From the NCBI GenBank assembly GCA_023436225.1, contig JAEZKA010000041.1, positions 23,374-87,373 of the forward strand: DNA of 64,000 nt, written 5' to 3'. The translations under genes were made by a program, and so were the position numbers. The DNA is from Bacillota bacterium (GTDB lineage Bacteria; Bacillota; Clostridia; Lachnospirales; Lachnospiraceae). The notes below the pieces were generated by a model, which worked only from the letters and a program-made list of their open reading frames with translations, was not told where the DNA came from and did not search any database. Positions 44,158-52,672 of the stretch are shown in pieces. The stretch's first letter is position 1. The number at the start of each line of letters is the position of its first letter.

Positions 44158-45291
44158 ATGGCGGATAAACGTGATTATTATGAGGTCTTAGGTGTCAGTA
44201 GGACTGCGACGGATGACGAACTAAAAAAAGCATATAGACAACTTGCAAAGAAATACCACCCGGACACAAATCCAGGGGATAAAGCAGCGGAAGCAAAATT
44301 TAAAGAGGCTTCTGAGGCTTATGCCGTTTTAAGTGATGCTGATAAACGTAGGCAATATGATCAATTCGGACACGCGGCCTTTGACGGAGGAGCCGGTGGA
44401 GGTGCCGGTGGGTTTGATTTCAGTTCCATGGATATGGGTGACATCTTTGGTGATATCTTTGGCGATCTGTTCGGAGGCAGAAGCAGACGTACCAATAATG
44501 GACCTATGCAAGGGGCGAACCTTCGTACTGCCGTCAGAATCACCTTTGAAGAAGCAGTTTTTGGTACAGAGAAGGAACTGGATCTTACACTAAAGGATGA
44601 TTGTGCAACCTGTCATGGTACCGGTGCCAAGCCGGGAACCACAGCAGATACCTGCCAAAAATGTGGTGGTAAAGGTCAGGTAGTATATACACAGCAATCC
44701 TTATTCGGTATGGTACGTAATGTGCAGACATGTCCGGATTGTAAGGGCACCGGAAAGATTATTAAGGATAAATGTGCTGATTGCTATGGTACAGGATATA
44801 TCAGCAGCAAGAAGAAAATTAAGGTTTCCATCCCTGCTGGAATTGATAGTGGTCAAAGTGTTCGAATTCGCAGTAAAGGTGAACCGGGTACCAATGGTGG
44901 TCCGAGAGGGGATCTCTTAGTAGAGGTTGAGGTGAGCAGACATCCTATATTCCAGAGACAGGATTACGACATCTTCTCTACCGCTCCAATTTCTTATGCA
45001 ACAGCAGTACTTGGCGGAGATATTAAGATCAGTACCGTAGACGGAGAGGTAATCTATAACGTAAAAGCTGGAACACAAACAGATACGAAGGTTCGCCTGA
45101 GAGAAAAAGGTGTTCCTAGTCTAAGAAATAAAGCGGTTCGCGGTGATCATTACGTAACCCTGGTGGTTCAGGTACCTACTAATCTTAACTCAGAACAGAA
45201 GGAGCTCTTGAAAAAGTTCGATGATGCAATGACTGGTAAAACAGAGCGTGCAGAGGAGAATGAAAAGGGTAAGAAGAAGTTCTGGAAATAG
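44158..45291 (+). CDS. dnaJ: chaperone DnaJ (Hsp40)
   Basis: 377 residues. J domain with H34-P35-D36, a Gly/Phe-rich linker (about 75-105), four C-x-x-C-x-G-x-G zinc motifs (C-A-T-C-H-G-T-G, C-Q-K-C-G-G-K-G, C-P-D-C-K-G-T-G, C-A-D-C-Y-G-T-G) and the C-terminal substrate domains. It stimulates DnaK ATPase. The ATG after AAAGGTG is preferred to a GTG four codons upstream. Confidence 0.97.
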   Translation: MADKRDYYEVLGVSRTATDDELKKAYRQLAKKYHPDTNPGDKAAEAKFKEASEAYAVLSDADKRRQYDQFGHAAFDGGAGGGAGGFDFSSMDMGDIFGDIFGDLFGGRSRRTNNGPMQGANLRTAVRITFEEAVFGTEKELDLTLKDDCATCHGTGAKPGTTADTCQKCGGKGQVVYTQQSLFGMVRNVQTCPDCKGTGKIIKDKCADCYGTGYISSKKKIKVSIPAGIDSGQSVRIRSKGEPGTNGGPRGDLLVEVEVSRHPIFQRQDYDIFSTAPISYATAVLGGDIKISTVDGEVIYNVKAGTQTDTKVRLREKGVPSLRNKAVRGDHYVTLVVQVPTNLNSEQKELLKKFDDAMTGKTERAEENEKGKKKFWK

Positions 45292-45325
45292 TGCGAATTA
45301 TTGAAAAGCATAATTCACACTTCCA

Positions 45326-45449
45326 AGTTTGTGCCTGCGTAACCAGAGTGTAAAAAACACACTCGGCACAAACTAACACAAAGGGTAGATGTTTAAATAG
45401 TGTGAAGGAGTACCTTCACTCTACTACTGGTTGCGCCATTGGAGCAAAC
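45326..45449. repeat. composite intergenic hairpin repeat between dnaJ and prmA
   Basis: AGTTTGTGCC/GGCACAAACT (45326-45374) encloses GAGTGT/ACACTC and keeps TGCGT after the 5' arm. A degenerate GTTGC-GCC-ATT-GGA-GCAAAC hairpin at 45429-45449 resembles the core of the 50.7 kb units. A GTGAAGG/CCTTCAC stem lies between. The order is reversed relative to 36.4 kb. Confidence 0.6.
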
Positions 45450-45498
45450 AAAAAGGCGTATGCAATTATCTTTTGCATGCGATGGAAAGGGATACACA

Positions 45499-46458
45499 AT
45501 GAAGTGGACTAAATTCACATTAGATACAACAACAGAAGCAGTCGACTTGGTCAGTGATATGTTAAATGACTTAGGAATTGCCGGTATAGAGATCAGCGAC
45601 AATGTTCCGATTACGGAAGAAGAAAGGAAGCAGATGTTTATTGATATCTTACCGGAACTATCGGAGGATGATGGGACTGCTCAGGTCAGCTTTTATGTGG
45701 AGCTAGAGGAAGATATTGATGCTTTGATCAGCAAGGTAAACGCAGGGCTTGAAGAACTATCTGCCTATACCAATATTGGAACAGGGAAAATTGAGGTTTC
45801 ACAGACGGAAGATAAGGATTGGATCAATAATTGGAAGGAATTTTTTAAACCCTTCCGTGTTGATGATACGATTGTCATCAAACCTACTTGGGAGGAACTG
45901 ACCGATCAGAAGGAAGGGGATTTGATTATTGAGATTGATCCCGGTACCTCCTTTGGAACTGGATCTCATGAGACGACGAAGCTGTGTATCATCGGAATGA
46001 AGCAGTATATGAAGCCTGAGTCTGTTGTTTTGGATGCGGGTAGCGGTAGCGGTATTCTTTCCATTCTTGCGAAGAAACTTGGTGCCAAGGAAGTGCTTGG
46101 GATAGATATTGATCCTAATGCAACGAATTCTGCAATAGAGAATGCCGAAGTGAACCAATTGGAAGTTGAGACTGATAAGCTGAGCTTTATTACCGGGAAC
46201 ATAATTGATGACGATGGAATCCGAACTGAAATAGGCAGAGGGAAATTTGATATGGTAGTAGCTAATATATTAGCGGATGTTATCATACCCTTATCCGATG
46301 TGATCGGAGAGAATCTGAAGGACGGAGGAATATTCATCAGCTCCGGAATTATATATATGAAAGAGGAAGCGGTGAGGGCAGCACTTCTTAAGAATCATTT
46401 TTCGATATTGGAAGTAAATAAAATGGGAGACTGGGTTTCATTTGTCGCCCAAAAGTAA
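45499..46458 (+). CDS. prmA: ribosomal protein L11 methyltransferase
   Basis: 319 residues. The N-terminal substrate domain begins M-K-W-T-K-F-T; the SAM-binding fold has D-P-G-T-S-F-G-T-G-S-H-E-T-T and V-L-D-A-G-S-G-S-G-I-L-S, then V-V-A-N-I-L-A-D-V-I. It trimethylates L11. AAAGGG seven bases upstream supports this start over an ATG 20 codons earlier. It follows dnaJ as in many Firmicutes. Confidence 0.95.
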   Translation: MKWTKFTLDTTTEAVDLVSDMLNDLGIAGIEISDNVPITEEERKQMFIDILPELSEDDGTAQVSFYVELEEDIDALISKVNAGLEELSAYTNIGTGKIEVSQTEDKDWINNWKEFFKPFRVDDTIVIKPTWEELTDQKEGDLIIEIDPGTSFGTGSHETTKLCIIGMKQYMKPESVVLDAGSGSGILSILAKKLGAKEVLGIDIDPNATNSAIENAEVNQLEVETDKLSFITGNIIDDDGIRTEIGRGKFDMVVANILADVIIPLSDVIGENLKDGGIFISSGIIYMKEEAVRAALLKNHFSILEVNKMGDWVSFVAQK

Positions 46459-46522
46459 AGGCCTCGACTACTATTAATTTAATGACAGAATCGATATAGG
46501 CACTGCCTTTATCGTTAAAATA

Positions 46523-46554
46523 CTCCCGGAAGTATCACAGAATACGACCGGGAG
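46523..46554. terminator. hairpin between prmA and a convergent lipoprotein gene
   Basis: CTCCCGG pairs with CCGGGAG, with an inner GTAT/ATAC; followed by ATTTAG. Confidence 0.5.
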
Positions 46555-46592
46555 ATTTAGCGTATTATAGATCAATGTTATGATAAAGGATG

Positions 46593-46793
46593 TTATATTA
46601 TTGTGGTTTCCAGCATAGCGGTAGGCGATATTTTGTAACTGATTTCGGTGGTTAATGCGGAGGATGCATGGTCTGTCTCCTGATTCTCTGCTTCTTCAAT
46701 CATTGTTAGATCCTTTGTGGTCATTGCAGAAGAGCAGCCTCCAAGACTCAAGGCGGAAACCAATGTAAGTACCATATAAATTACTCTTTTCAT
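46593..46793 (-). CDS. small hypothetical lipoprotein
   Basis: 66 residues. Basic start, hydrophobic core and lipobox L-G-G-C20 predict a lipidated surface protein with a mature part of about 47 residues, rich in Thr, Glu and Ser. AGAGGG precedes the ATG. It is unrecognised. It and the next minus-strand gene sit between prmA and rsmE, two genes that are usually adjacent, so they look like an insertion. Confidence 0.65.
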   Translation of the reverse strand: MKRVIYMVLTLVSALSLGGCSSAMTTKDLTMIEEAENQETDHASSALTTEISYKISPTAMLETTII

Positions 46794-46951
46794 AAAATCC
46801 CTCTTTCTTATTTTGTTATTCGTGGGTACTTGACTAGAAGATATTCATGATTCACATAGTGCCCAAAATAGTGGTCTATTTTAATTAATAGACGATAATT
46901 AAGAAAGAAATGTTTCATGATTTTATAAGATAATGCTTTAAAAGGTATTGT

Positions 46952-47284
46952 TTACTTTCTTTTAAATCGATTTTTCGTATTCGCATAGATTAGACAACCT
47001 ATGGTAAAGACGAAGATAGCTGTAGTTGAAAGAGTAATTAACCAGATCACCTCATAAATTCCACCTATCACAGCAAAAACTAAAAATATAGCAATAACAA
47101 AAAGCATATTTCCTACAAAGCGACAGAGAGCCTTTTCGTCGTATTTTGCTTTTTGCTCCTGTGACAGCATATTATATCCGGATATAAGAAAAGCACCTCT
47201 TCCCGAGCGTAATACAACTCCTAATCCGATTATTAGCAGTAATATGAAGCCTGTTATAATAATACCGTTCAAATTCTCATTCAT
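46952..47284 (-). CDS. DUF3784-like membrane protein
   Basis: 110 residues with an N-terminal span (about 8-25), the segment F-L-I-S-G-Y-N-M-L-S and K-Y-D-E-K-A-L-C-R-F-V-G, and two further spans. I recognise the middle motif as DUF3784, common in Firmicutes and without known function. AGGGAG precedes the ATG. Confidence 0.8.
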   Translation of the reverse strand: MNENLNGIIITGFILLLIIGLGVVLRSGRGAFLISGYNMLSQEQKAKYDEKALCRFVGNMLFVIAIFLVFAVIGGIYEVIWLITLSTTAIFVFTIGCLIYANTKNRFKRK

Positions 47285-47550
47285 AGTAATCTCCCTTCTG
47301 TATCAAGGTTATTTTGGGGAGTGAATCTCCAAGATAAAGCTTGAAACATTTTACTGTTTTGATAAAGTCAGTATACGATAGGATTAAAAATTAATATGAT
47401 AATTGCATAGTAAATACTGAAAAGTAGATTAAAAAGGTGTTGAACATATGTTCTTATTGGTATATAATAGCTTTGGGCGTATATACCATTTTTATACTTA
47501 CAGACAACAGCAGTTTAATACATTTAATAAGAAAAATCAAGGAGCAAACC

Positions 47551-48294
47551 ATGCATCGTTTTTATATAAATCAGAATCAGATCATTGATCGGACGGTACG
47601 AATTACCGGTCCTGATGTTAATCATATTAAGAATGTACTTCGGATGAAGCAGGGCGAGGAAATCATAATTTGCAATGGACAAGGAAAAGATTGTTATTGT
47701 ATAATTGATAGGGTATCTGAGAATGAGATCATTGCATTGGTTCAGTCAGTGAAGGATACAGAAGCGGAACTTGGAACGCGAATAACCTTATTTCAGGGGC
47801 TTCCAAAATCAGATAAGATGGAGCTAATTATACAAAAAGCGGTTGAGCTTGGTGTGTATGAAATAGTTCCGGTAATGACAAAACGAGTGATAGTGAAACT
47901 AGATGATAAAAAGAAAGAAGCAAAGAAACTGGAGCGATGGCAGGCAATCGCAGAAGGAGCTGCAAAGCAATCCGGACGCGGTATCATACCAATCATCAAA
48001 CCGGTTCAAACCTATGCCCAAGCAGTTGATTATGCTAAAACCTTCGATAAGAATGTCATTCCATATGAGAATGCAAAGGGGATGCAAAATACCAGAGAAA
48101 TTATGAACGGCCTTTCAAAATATAAATCTGTCGGAGTATTTATTGGTCCAGAGGGCGGTTTTGAAGAGACTGAAGTCAATCATGCAAAGCAGGCAGGAAT
48201 TGACCCGATTACACTTGGTAAACGTATTCTACGTACAGAGACAGCCGGTTTAGCTGTATTAGCAATGATGGTACTGGTCTTGGACGAGGTTTAA
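47551..48294 (+). CDS. rsmE: 16S rRNA m3U1498 methyltransferase
   Basis: 247 residues, SPOUT family: M-H-R-F-Y at the start, N-H-I-K-N-V-L-R in the PUA-like part, then Q-G-L-P-K, K-Q-S-G-R, G-P-E-G-G-F and L-G-K-R-I-L-R-T-E-T-A forming the knot. AAGGAG six bases upstream fixes the start; an ORF extension to 47437 lacks one. It usually follows prmA; here the two are separated by about 1.1 kb. Confidence 0.95.
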   Translation: MHRFYINQNQIIDRTVRITGPDVNHIKNVLRMKQGEEIIICNGQGKDCYCIIDRVSENEIIALVQSVKDTEAELGTRITLFQGLPKSDKMELIIQKAVELGVYEIVPVMTKRVIVKLDDKKKEAKKLERWQAIAEGAAKQSGRGIIPIIKPVQTYAQAVDYAKTFDKNVIPYENAKGMQNTREIMNGLSKYKSVGVFIGPEGGFEETEVNHAKQAGIDPITLGKRILRTETAGLAVLAMMVLVLDEV

Positions 48295-48347
48295 TCAGTA
48301 CAGCATTTTCCGGAAATAACATTGGTTCTATAGGAGGTAAGTAATTA

Positions 48348-49151
48348 ATGGAGATACAACTATGGAGAGAGATACTTGATCCTTATGCCTTGGCTGTTGA
48401 TGAGTTAATCATAAAATTTAATCATATTATTGATGAATACCGACATGTAGGGGTATATTCCCCTATTGAGCAAGTGACTGGCCGAGTCAAGACTATCTCA
48501 AGTATTTTAGAAAAAGCGCAGAAGAAGAATCTGGACCTCGCTAATTTCGAAGAGAAAATTGACGATATCGCCGGAATCCGTATTATTTGTCAATTTGTTG
48601 AAGATATCTATAAGGTGGTTGATATCATCAAGAATAGATCCGATATGAGAATTAAGAATGAGAAGGATTATATCAATAATATGAAAAAGAGCGGCTATCG
48701 TTCTTATCATTTGATTGTATATTATGATGTGGAGACTCTAAAGGGGAAGAAATCACTTCAGGTTGAGATACAGATTCGAACGCTGGCCATGAATTTTTGG
48801 GCGACCATCGAGCATTCCCTGCAGTATAAGTACAAGCAGAATATGCCGGAGCATATCAGAGAGCGCTTAACCTCAGCTGCCGAAGCAATCTTAATCCTTG
48901 ACCGAGAGATGAGCGTGGTTAGAGATGAGATTATGGATGCACAGAATTCCTTTACCATAAAGGCTAATATAGTAGCTGACATTCTTACGAACATCCAGAA
49001 TTTATATAAAGTTGCAAACAAGCAGGAGGTAGTGTCAATTCAAGATGAATTCTTCCGTATCTATCAGAGTGGTGATCAGATGGAGCTGGAGAGATTTAGT
49101 AAGGAGCTGGATCTGATTTCAGCTCGTTATCGTGCTCAAAGCCTGCGATAG
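48348..49151 (+). CDS. small alarmone synthetase, RelQ-like (p)ppGpp synthetase
   Basis: 267 residues. Synthetase core only: R-V-K-T-I-S-S-I-L, D-D-I-A-G-I-R-I, G-Y-R-S-Y-H-L-I-V and V-E-I-Q-I-R-T-L-A-M-N-F-W. There is no N-terminal HD hydrolase and no TGS/ACT part, so it is a small alarmone synthetase. It transfers pyrophosphate from ATP to GDP or GTP. TAGGAGG precedes the ATG. Assignment to RelQ rather than RelP rests on general resemblance. Confidence 0.92.
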   Translation: MEIQLWREILDPYALAVDELIIKFNHIIDEYRHVGVYSPIEQVTGRVKTISSILEKAQKKNLDLANFEEKIDDIAGIRIICQFVEDIYKVVDIIKNRSDMRIKNEKDYINNMKKSGYRSYHLIVYYDVETLKGKKSLQVEIQIRTLAMNFWATIEHSLQYKYKQNMPEHIRERLTSAAEAILILDREMSVVRDEIMDAQNSFTIKANIVADILTNIQNLYKVANKQEVVSIQDEFFRIYQSGDQMELERFSKELDLISARYRAQSLR

Positions 49152-49162
49152 ACTACATGAGA

Positions 49163-49194
49163 CTTTCGCATAATAATAACATATTATGCGAAAG
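49163..49194 (+). terminator. terminator after the alarmone synthetase gene
   Basis: CTTTCGCATAAT and ATTATGCGAAAG form a perfect 12-bp stem, then CCTTATCATT. Confidence 0.65.
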
Positions 49195-49228
49195 CCTTAT
49201 CATTATAGATGAAAAATGGAGTGAAACA

Positions 49229-50731
49229 ATGAATCTACCTAAATTATTTGAGGACAGAATGAGAAAACTTTTGGGGGAGGAATATGAAGCGTATCTGAAT
49301 TGCTATGAGAAGCCTCATTTTGGTGGGGTACGCGTAAATACTTTGAAAACGACCCCGGAAGAATTCGAACGTATCTGTCCTTTTACTATAAAAAGAATAC
49401 CCTGGGTTAGTAACGGATATTACTATGACACACAGGAGCAGCCAGCAAAGCATCCTTACTATTACGGAGGAGTTTACTATATCCAGGAACCGAGTGCTAT
49501 GACTCCTGCGAGTCTATTGCCCGTCAAGCCGGGTGATAAGGTCCTGGATGTGTGCGCAGCCCCCGGTGGAAAGAGCACTGAGCTGGGTGCAAGACTGCAG
49601 GGAGAAGGTATTCTGGTATCGAATGATATCAGTAATTCCAGAGCCAAAGCCTTACTTAAGAACATCGAACTATTTGGAATACGGAATGCATTGGTGCTGT
49701 CTGAGGCACCGAATAAGCTGGTAGATTACTTTGAAGGTTATTTTGATAAGATATTAATTGATGCACCCTGTTCCGGTGAAGGAATGTTTCGAAAGAGTCC
49801 TGCAATCATGAAAAATTGGGAACAGTACGGAGTGGATTATTATAATAAGCTGCAAAAGGAAATCATTTTATTTGCGGCGAAGATGCTAAAGCCGGGTGGA
49901 TATATGTTATATTCTACCTGCACCTTCTCTCCTGAGGAGAATGAAGGTACCATTGCTTATCTGATGGAGCAATGCCCGGAGTTTCATGTGGTCAAGGCGA
50001 TTCCTGAGGAGGAGTGGCAAAAGGAAAACGAGGTATCCTATGAAGGCTTTGATCAAGGCAAGCCCCATTGGCTGGAGGAGCTTGCGAATCCTCCTCAGAT
50101 ATCTGCAGAGCGTAGGGAGGAACTAAAGAATTGTATCCGGTTATGGCCCCATAAGATTGACGGGGAAGGACATTTTATAACCTTACTTCATAAGAGAGCA
50201 GAGGAGACTACCAGTATCCCTGAGAAATCTTATTCTTCTGAGAAAGAGATACCGAGTAAGTCCGGCAGAAATGCAGGAAGCGCGTCTCTTCAGAATTCAC
50301 CTGGAAAGAATAAAAGTATCATCTCTGATGAAGCATTGGAATTCCTCAAGGATTTGAAATTCCCGGTAAAGGAAGAGCTGCTTCATGTACATGAGGATCG
50401 ATTATACCTTCTCCCAGAGGGATTACCTGATCTAAAGGGCCTTCGTATCATGAGACAGGGGTTACTCCTTGGTGAGATGAAGAAACAGCGCTTTGAGCCT
50501 TCTCAAGCATTGGCCTCTGCTCTTACTACGCAGGATTACGAGAAACAATTAAGATTAAAAATAGATGATGCTAATGTGATCCGTTATCTGAAATGTGAAT
50601 CAATCGAACTGGAAGAAGAGTTGGCGGATGGCTGGTACCTTGTTTGTGTTGAGGATTTTCCGCTTGGATGGTTAAAGGCAGCAAAGCACAGCTATAAGAA
50701 CAAATATCTGCCCGGTTGGAGATGGGTCTAG
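49229..50731 (+). CDS. RsmF/YebU-like rRNA (cytosine-5)-methyltransferase
   Basis: 500 residues. SAM site D-V-C-A-A-P-G-G-K-S-T, active site D-A-P-C-S-G-E-G-M-F-R, catalytic Cys in Y-S-T-C-T-F-S, and a C-terminal PUA-like extension of about 170 residues as in RsmF (YebU). It methylates cytosine in rRNA. TGGAG seven bases before the ATG sets the start; the ORF extension to 49157 runs back through the upstream terminator. It is followed by the triple repeat array. Confidence 0.93.
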   Translation: MNLPKLFEDRMRKLLGEEYEAYLNCYEKPHFGGVRVNTLKTTPEEFERICPFTIKRIPWVSNGYYYDTQEQPAKHPYYYGGVYYIQEPSAMTPASLLPVKPGDKVLDVCAAPGGKSTELGARLQGEGILVSNDISNSRAKALLKNIELFGIRNALVLSEAPNKLVDYFEGYFDKILIDAPCSGEGMFRKSPAIMKNWEQYGVDYYNKLQKEIILFAAKMLKPGGYMLYSTCTFSPEENEGTIAYLMEQCPEFHVVKAIPEEEWQKENEVSYEGFDQGKPHWLEELANPPQISAERREELKNCIRLWPHKIDGEGHFITLLHKRAEETTSIPEKSYSSEKEIPSKSGRNAGSASLQNSPGKNKSIISDEALEFLKDLKFPVKEELLHVHEDRLYLLPEGLPDLKGLRIMRQGLLLGEMKKQRFEPSQALASALTTQDYEKQLRLKIDDANVIRYLKCESIELEEELADGWYLVCVEDFPLGWLKAAKHSYKNKYLPGWRWV

Positions 50732-51079
50732 TGTGAATAAAGGATTTTTATAAAGCAAAAATCCTTGGGAAGAAGCTGCGAAGTTTGCCCATTGGGGCAA
50801 ACTCCTTGTTCTTCCAGGTTTTGAGATGCCGAAAAGAGGTATCTTGTAAGGCTAATGTGAATAAAGGATTTTTTATAAAACAAAAATCCTTGGGAAGAAG
50901 CTTCGAAGTTTGCCCACCCGCGCAAACTCCTTGTTCTTCCGGACTATGAGATGCCGCAAAGAGGTATCTTGTAAGGCTAGTATGAATAAAGGATTTTTTA
51001 TAAAACAAAAAATCCTTGGGAAGAAGCTGCGAAGTTTGCACAGCAGTGCAAACTCCTTGTTCTTCCAGGTTGTGATATT
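50732..51079. repeat. three tandem copies of a structured element of about 124 bp
   Basis: Units begin at 50732, 50856 and 50981; the third is truncated. Each contains hairpin 1 (AAGGATTTTT/AAAAATCCTT), hairpin 2 (GGAAGAA/TTCTTCC enclosing an AGTTTGC/GCAAACT stem) and, in the first two, hairpin 3 (AGATGCC/GGTATCT). In hairpin 2 the inner stem is AGTTTGCCC/GGGCAAACT in unit 1 and AGTTTGCAC/GTGCAAACT in unit 3, a compensated change. The array fills the gap between two rRNA-modification genes and encodes no protein. Confidence 0.9.
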
Positions 51080-51100
51080 TTGTAGGTTTAGGAGGTTAGC

Positions 51101-51823
51101 ATGGCAGGACAGTTACGTCTTGATAAGTATCTGGCCGATATGGGGATTGGTTCCAGAAGTGAGATAAAAGAATGGATTCGTAAGGGCAGAGTGAAGCTGA
51201 ATGATTCAGTATGCAATAAACCGGAAAGTAAGGTTGTTGTTGGTGCTGATCTTGTCAGCTTTGATGACCAATTGGTCGGGTATGTACAGAACCAATATAT
51301 TATGCTTCATAAGCCTGCTGGTGTAGTATCTGCCACCAATGATAATGTGAGCAAGACGGTTTTAGACCTGATCACGGATAGAACGAGTAAAGACTTATTC
51401 CCGGTAGGAAGATTGGATAAGGATACGGAGGGCTTACTTCTGATTACCAATGACGGTGACCTTGCTCATCGGCTTCTATCACCAAAAAAGCATGTAGATA
51501 AGGTATATTATGCAAAAGTGAAAGGAAGAGTCACTCAAGAGGATAAGGATGCTTTTCTACAAGGAGTTGATATCAAGGATGAGAAGCTGACGATGCCAGC
51601 TGCTCTTAATATCCTAAGCTCGGATGATATATCGGAGATTGAATTAACTCTCCAGGAGGGAAGATTTCATCAGGTAAAGAGAATGTTTGAAGCAGTCGGT
51701 AAAGAGGTGATCTATCTGAAAAGATTATCGATGGGTACCCTTGTATTAGATCCTAATCTAAAGCCGGGTGAATATAGGGAGCTGACAGAGCAGGAATTAT
51801 CTGAACTTAAGATAAGGGTGTGA
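51101..51823 (+). CDS. RsuA/RluB-family rRNA pseudouridine synthase
   Basis: 240 residues. N-terminal S4 RNA-binding domain (R-L-D-K-Y-L-A-D-M-G), then the catalytic G-R-L-D-K-D-T-E-G-L-L-L and E-G-R-F-H-Q-V-K-R-M-F. The length and motifs fit the RsuA (16S U516) branch, though RluB- or RluF-type targets cannot be excluded. AGGAGG precedes the ATG. Confidence 0.92.
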   Translation: MAGQLRLDKYLADMGIGSRSEIKEWIRKGRVKLNDSVCNKPESKVVVGADLVSFDDQLVGYVQNQYIMLHKPAGVVSATNDNVSKTVLDLITDRTSKDLFPVGRLDKDTEGLLLITNDGDLAHRLLSPKKHVDKVYYAKVKGRVTQEDKDAFLQGVDIKDEKLTMPAALNILSSDDISEIELTLQEGRFHQVKRMFEAVGKEVIYLKRLSMGTLVLDPNLKPGEYRELTEQELSELKIRV

Positions 51824-51928
51824 ACTTATTCGATATCCGGATAAGAGTAACCTTCTGTTCAGTTACTTAAGAATGGCATAATAATACTAGATATTAGGAA
51901 GTATGCTTAATTCAGAAATGGAGATTAT

Positions 51929-52582
51929 ATGTTAAAGGATATAGAGGCAGTAATTTTTGATTTGGATGGAACACTGGTTGATTCCATGTGGATGTGGAGG
52001 AGTATCGATATCGAGTATCTGAAACGCTTCGGGATTGAGATGCCACCGGAGCTTCAGAGCAGTATAGAAGGAAAAAGCTTTTCAGAAACAGCATTGTATT
52101 TTAAAGAGCGCTTTCAGCTACCGGACAGCCTGGAGCAGATTAAAAGTGACTGGAATGAGATGGCTTGGGATAAGTATGAAAGTGAAGTTCCACTCAAGGA
52201 AGGTGTTACCGAGCTGTTGCAGTATTTGAAGCGGGAAGGAATACCGGCAGGAATTGCTACCAGTAATTCCAGGGAATTAGTTGAATTAATTGTTCGTAAG
52301 CATGGAATTGAGGATTATTTCGGTTCCATTCGTACTTCCTGTGAGGTAGCAAAGGGAAAGCCTTCTCCGGATATCTATCTTCTGGTTGCCGAGGATCTCG
52401 GAGTATTACCTGAGCATTGCCTGGTATTTGAAGATGTGCTACAGGGAGTTATGGCGGGTAAGAATGCAAATATGAAGGTATGCGCCGTATATGATGAGTA
52501 TTCCCAAAAAGATCAGGACGAGAAGATTAAATTATCGGATTACTATGTTCATTCTATGTCCGAAGTACTTAGGCTATCATAG
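51929..52582 (+). CDS. HAD-family phosphatase (phosphoglucomutase-like)
   Basis: 217 residues. Motif I F-D-L-D-G-T-L-V-D-S, an alpha-helical C1 cap, motif II T-S-N-S, motif III K-G-K-P-S-P-D and motif IV F-E-D-V. This is the beta-phosphoglucomutase/YniC-like subgroup acting on small phosphorylated sugars. The substrate is unknown. GGAG precedes the ATG. It sits between two pseudouridine synthase genes. Confidence 0.9.
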   Translation: MLKDIEAVIFDLDGTLVDSMWMWRSIDIEYLKRFGIEMPPELQSSIEGKSFSETALYFKERFQLPDSLEQIKSDWNEMAWDKYESEVPLKEGVTELLQYLKREGIPAGIATSNSRELVELIVRKHGIEDYFGSIRTSCEVAKGKPSPDIYLLVAEDLGVLPEHCLVFEDVLQGVMAGKNANMKVCAVYDEYSQKDQDEKIKLSDYYVHSMSEVLRLS

Positions 52583-52672
52583 GATGATTGTATTTGGTAT
52601 AAGGTAACATAATATCATTATGGTTACTAATTAGAAGCAATACGCGGAGCATAAGAAGCGTGGAGGATTAAT

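Noticed and set aside
50728..51041. Minus-strand ORFs of 65 and 97 codons across the triple repeat, with repeated protein sequence
   Set aside because: They exist only because the 124-bp units repeat; they lack ribosome binding sites, and the conserved features are hairpins with compensated changes, not codons.
50732..51079. Possible CRISPR array
   Set aside because: The units are about 124 bp, similar along their whole length, with no short repeat/unique spacer alternation and no cas genes nearby.
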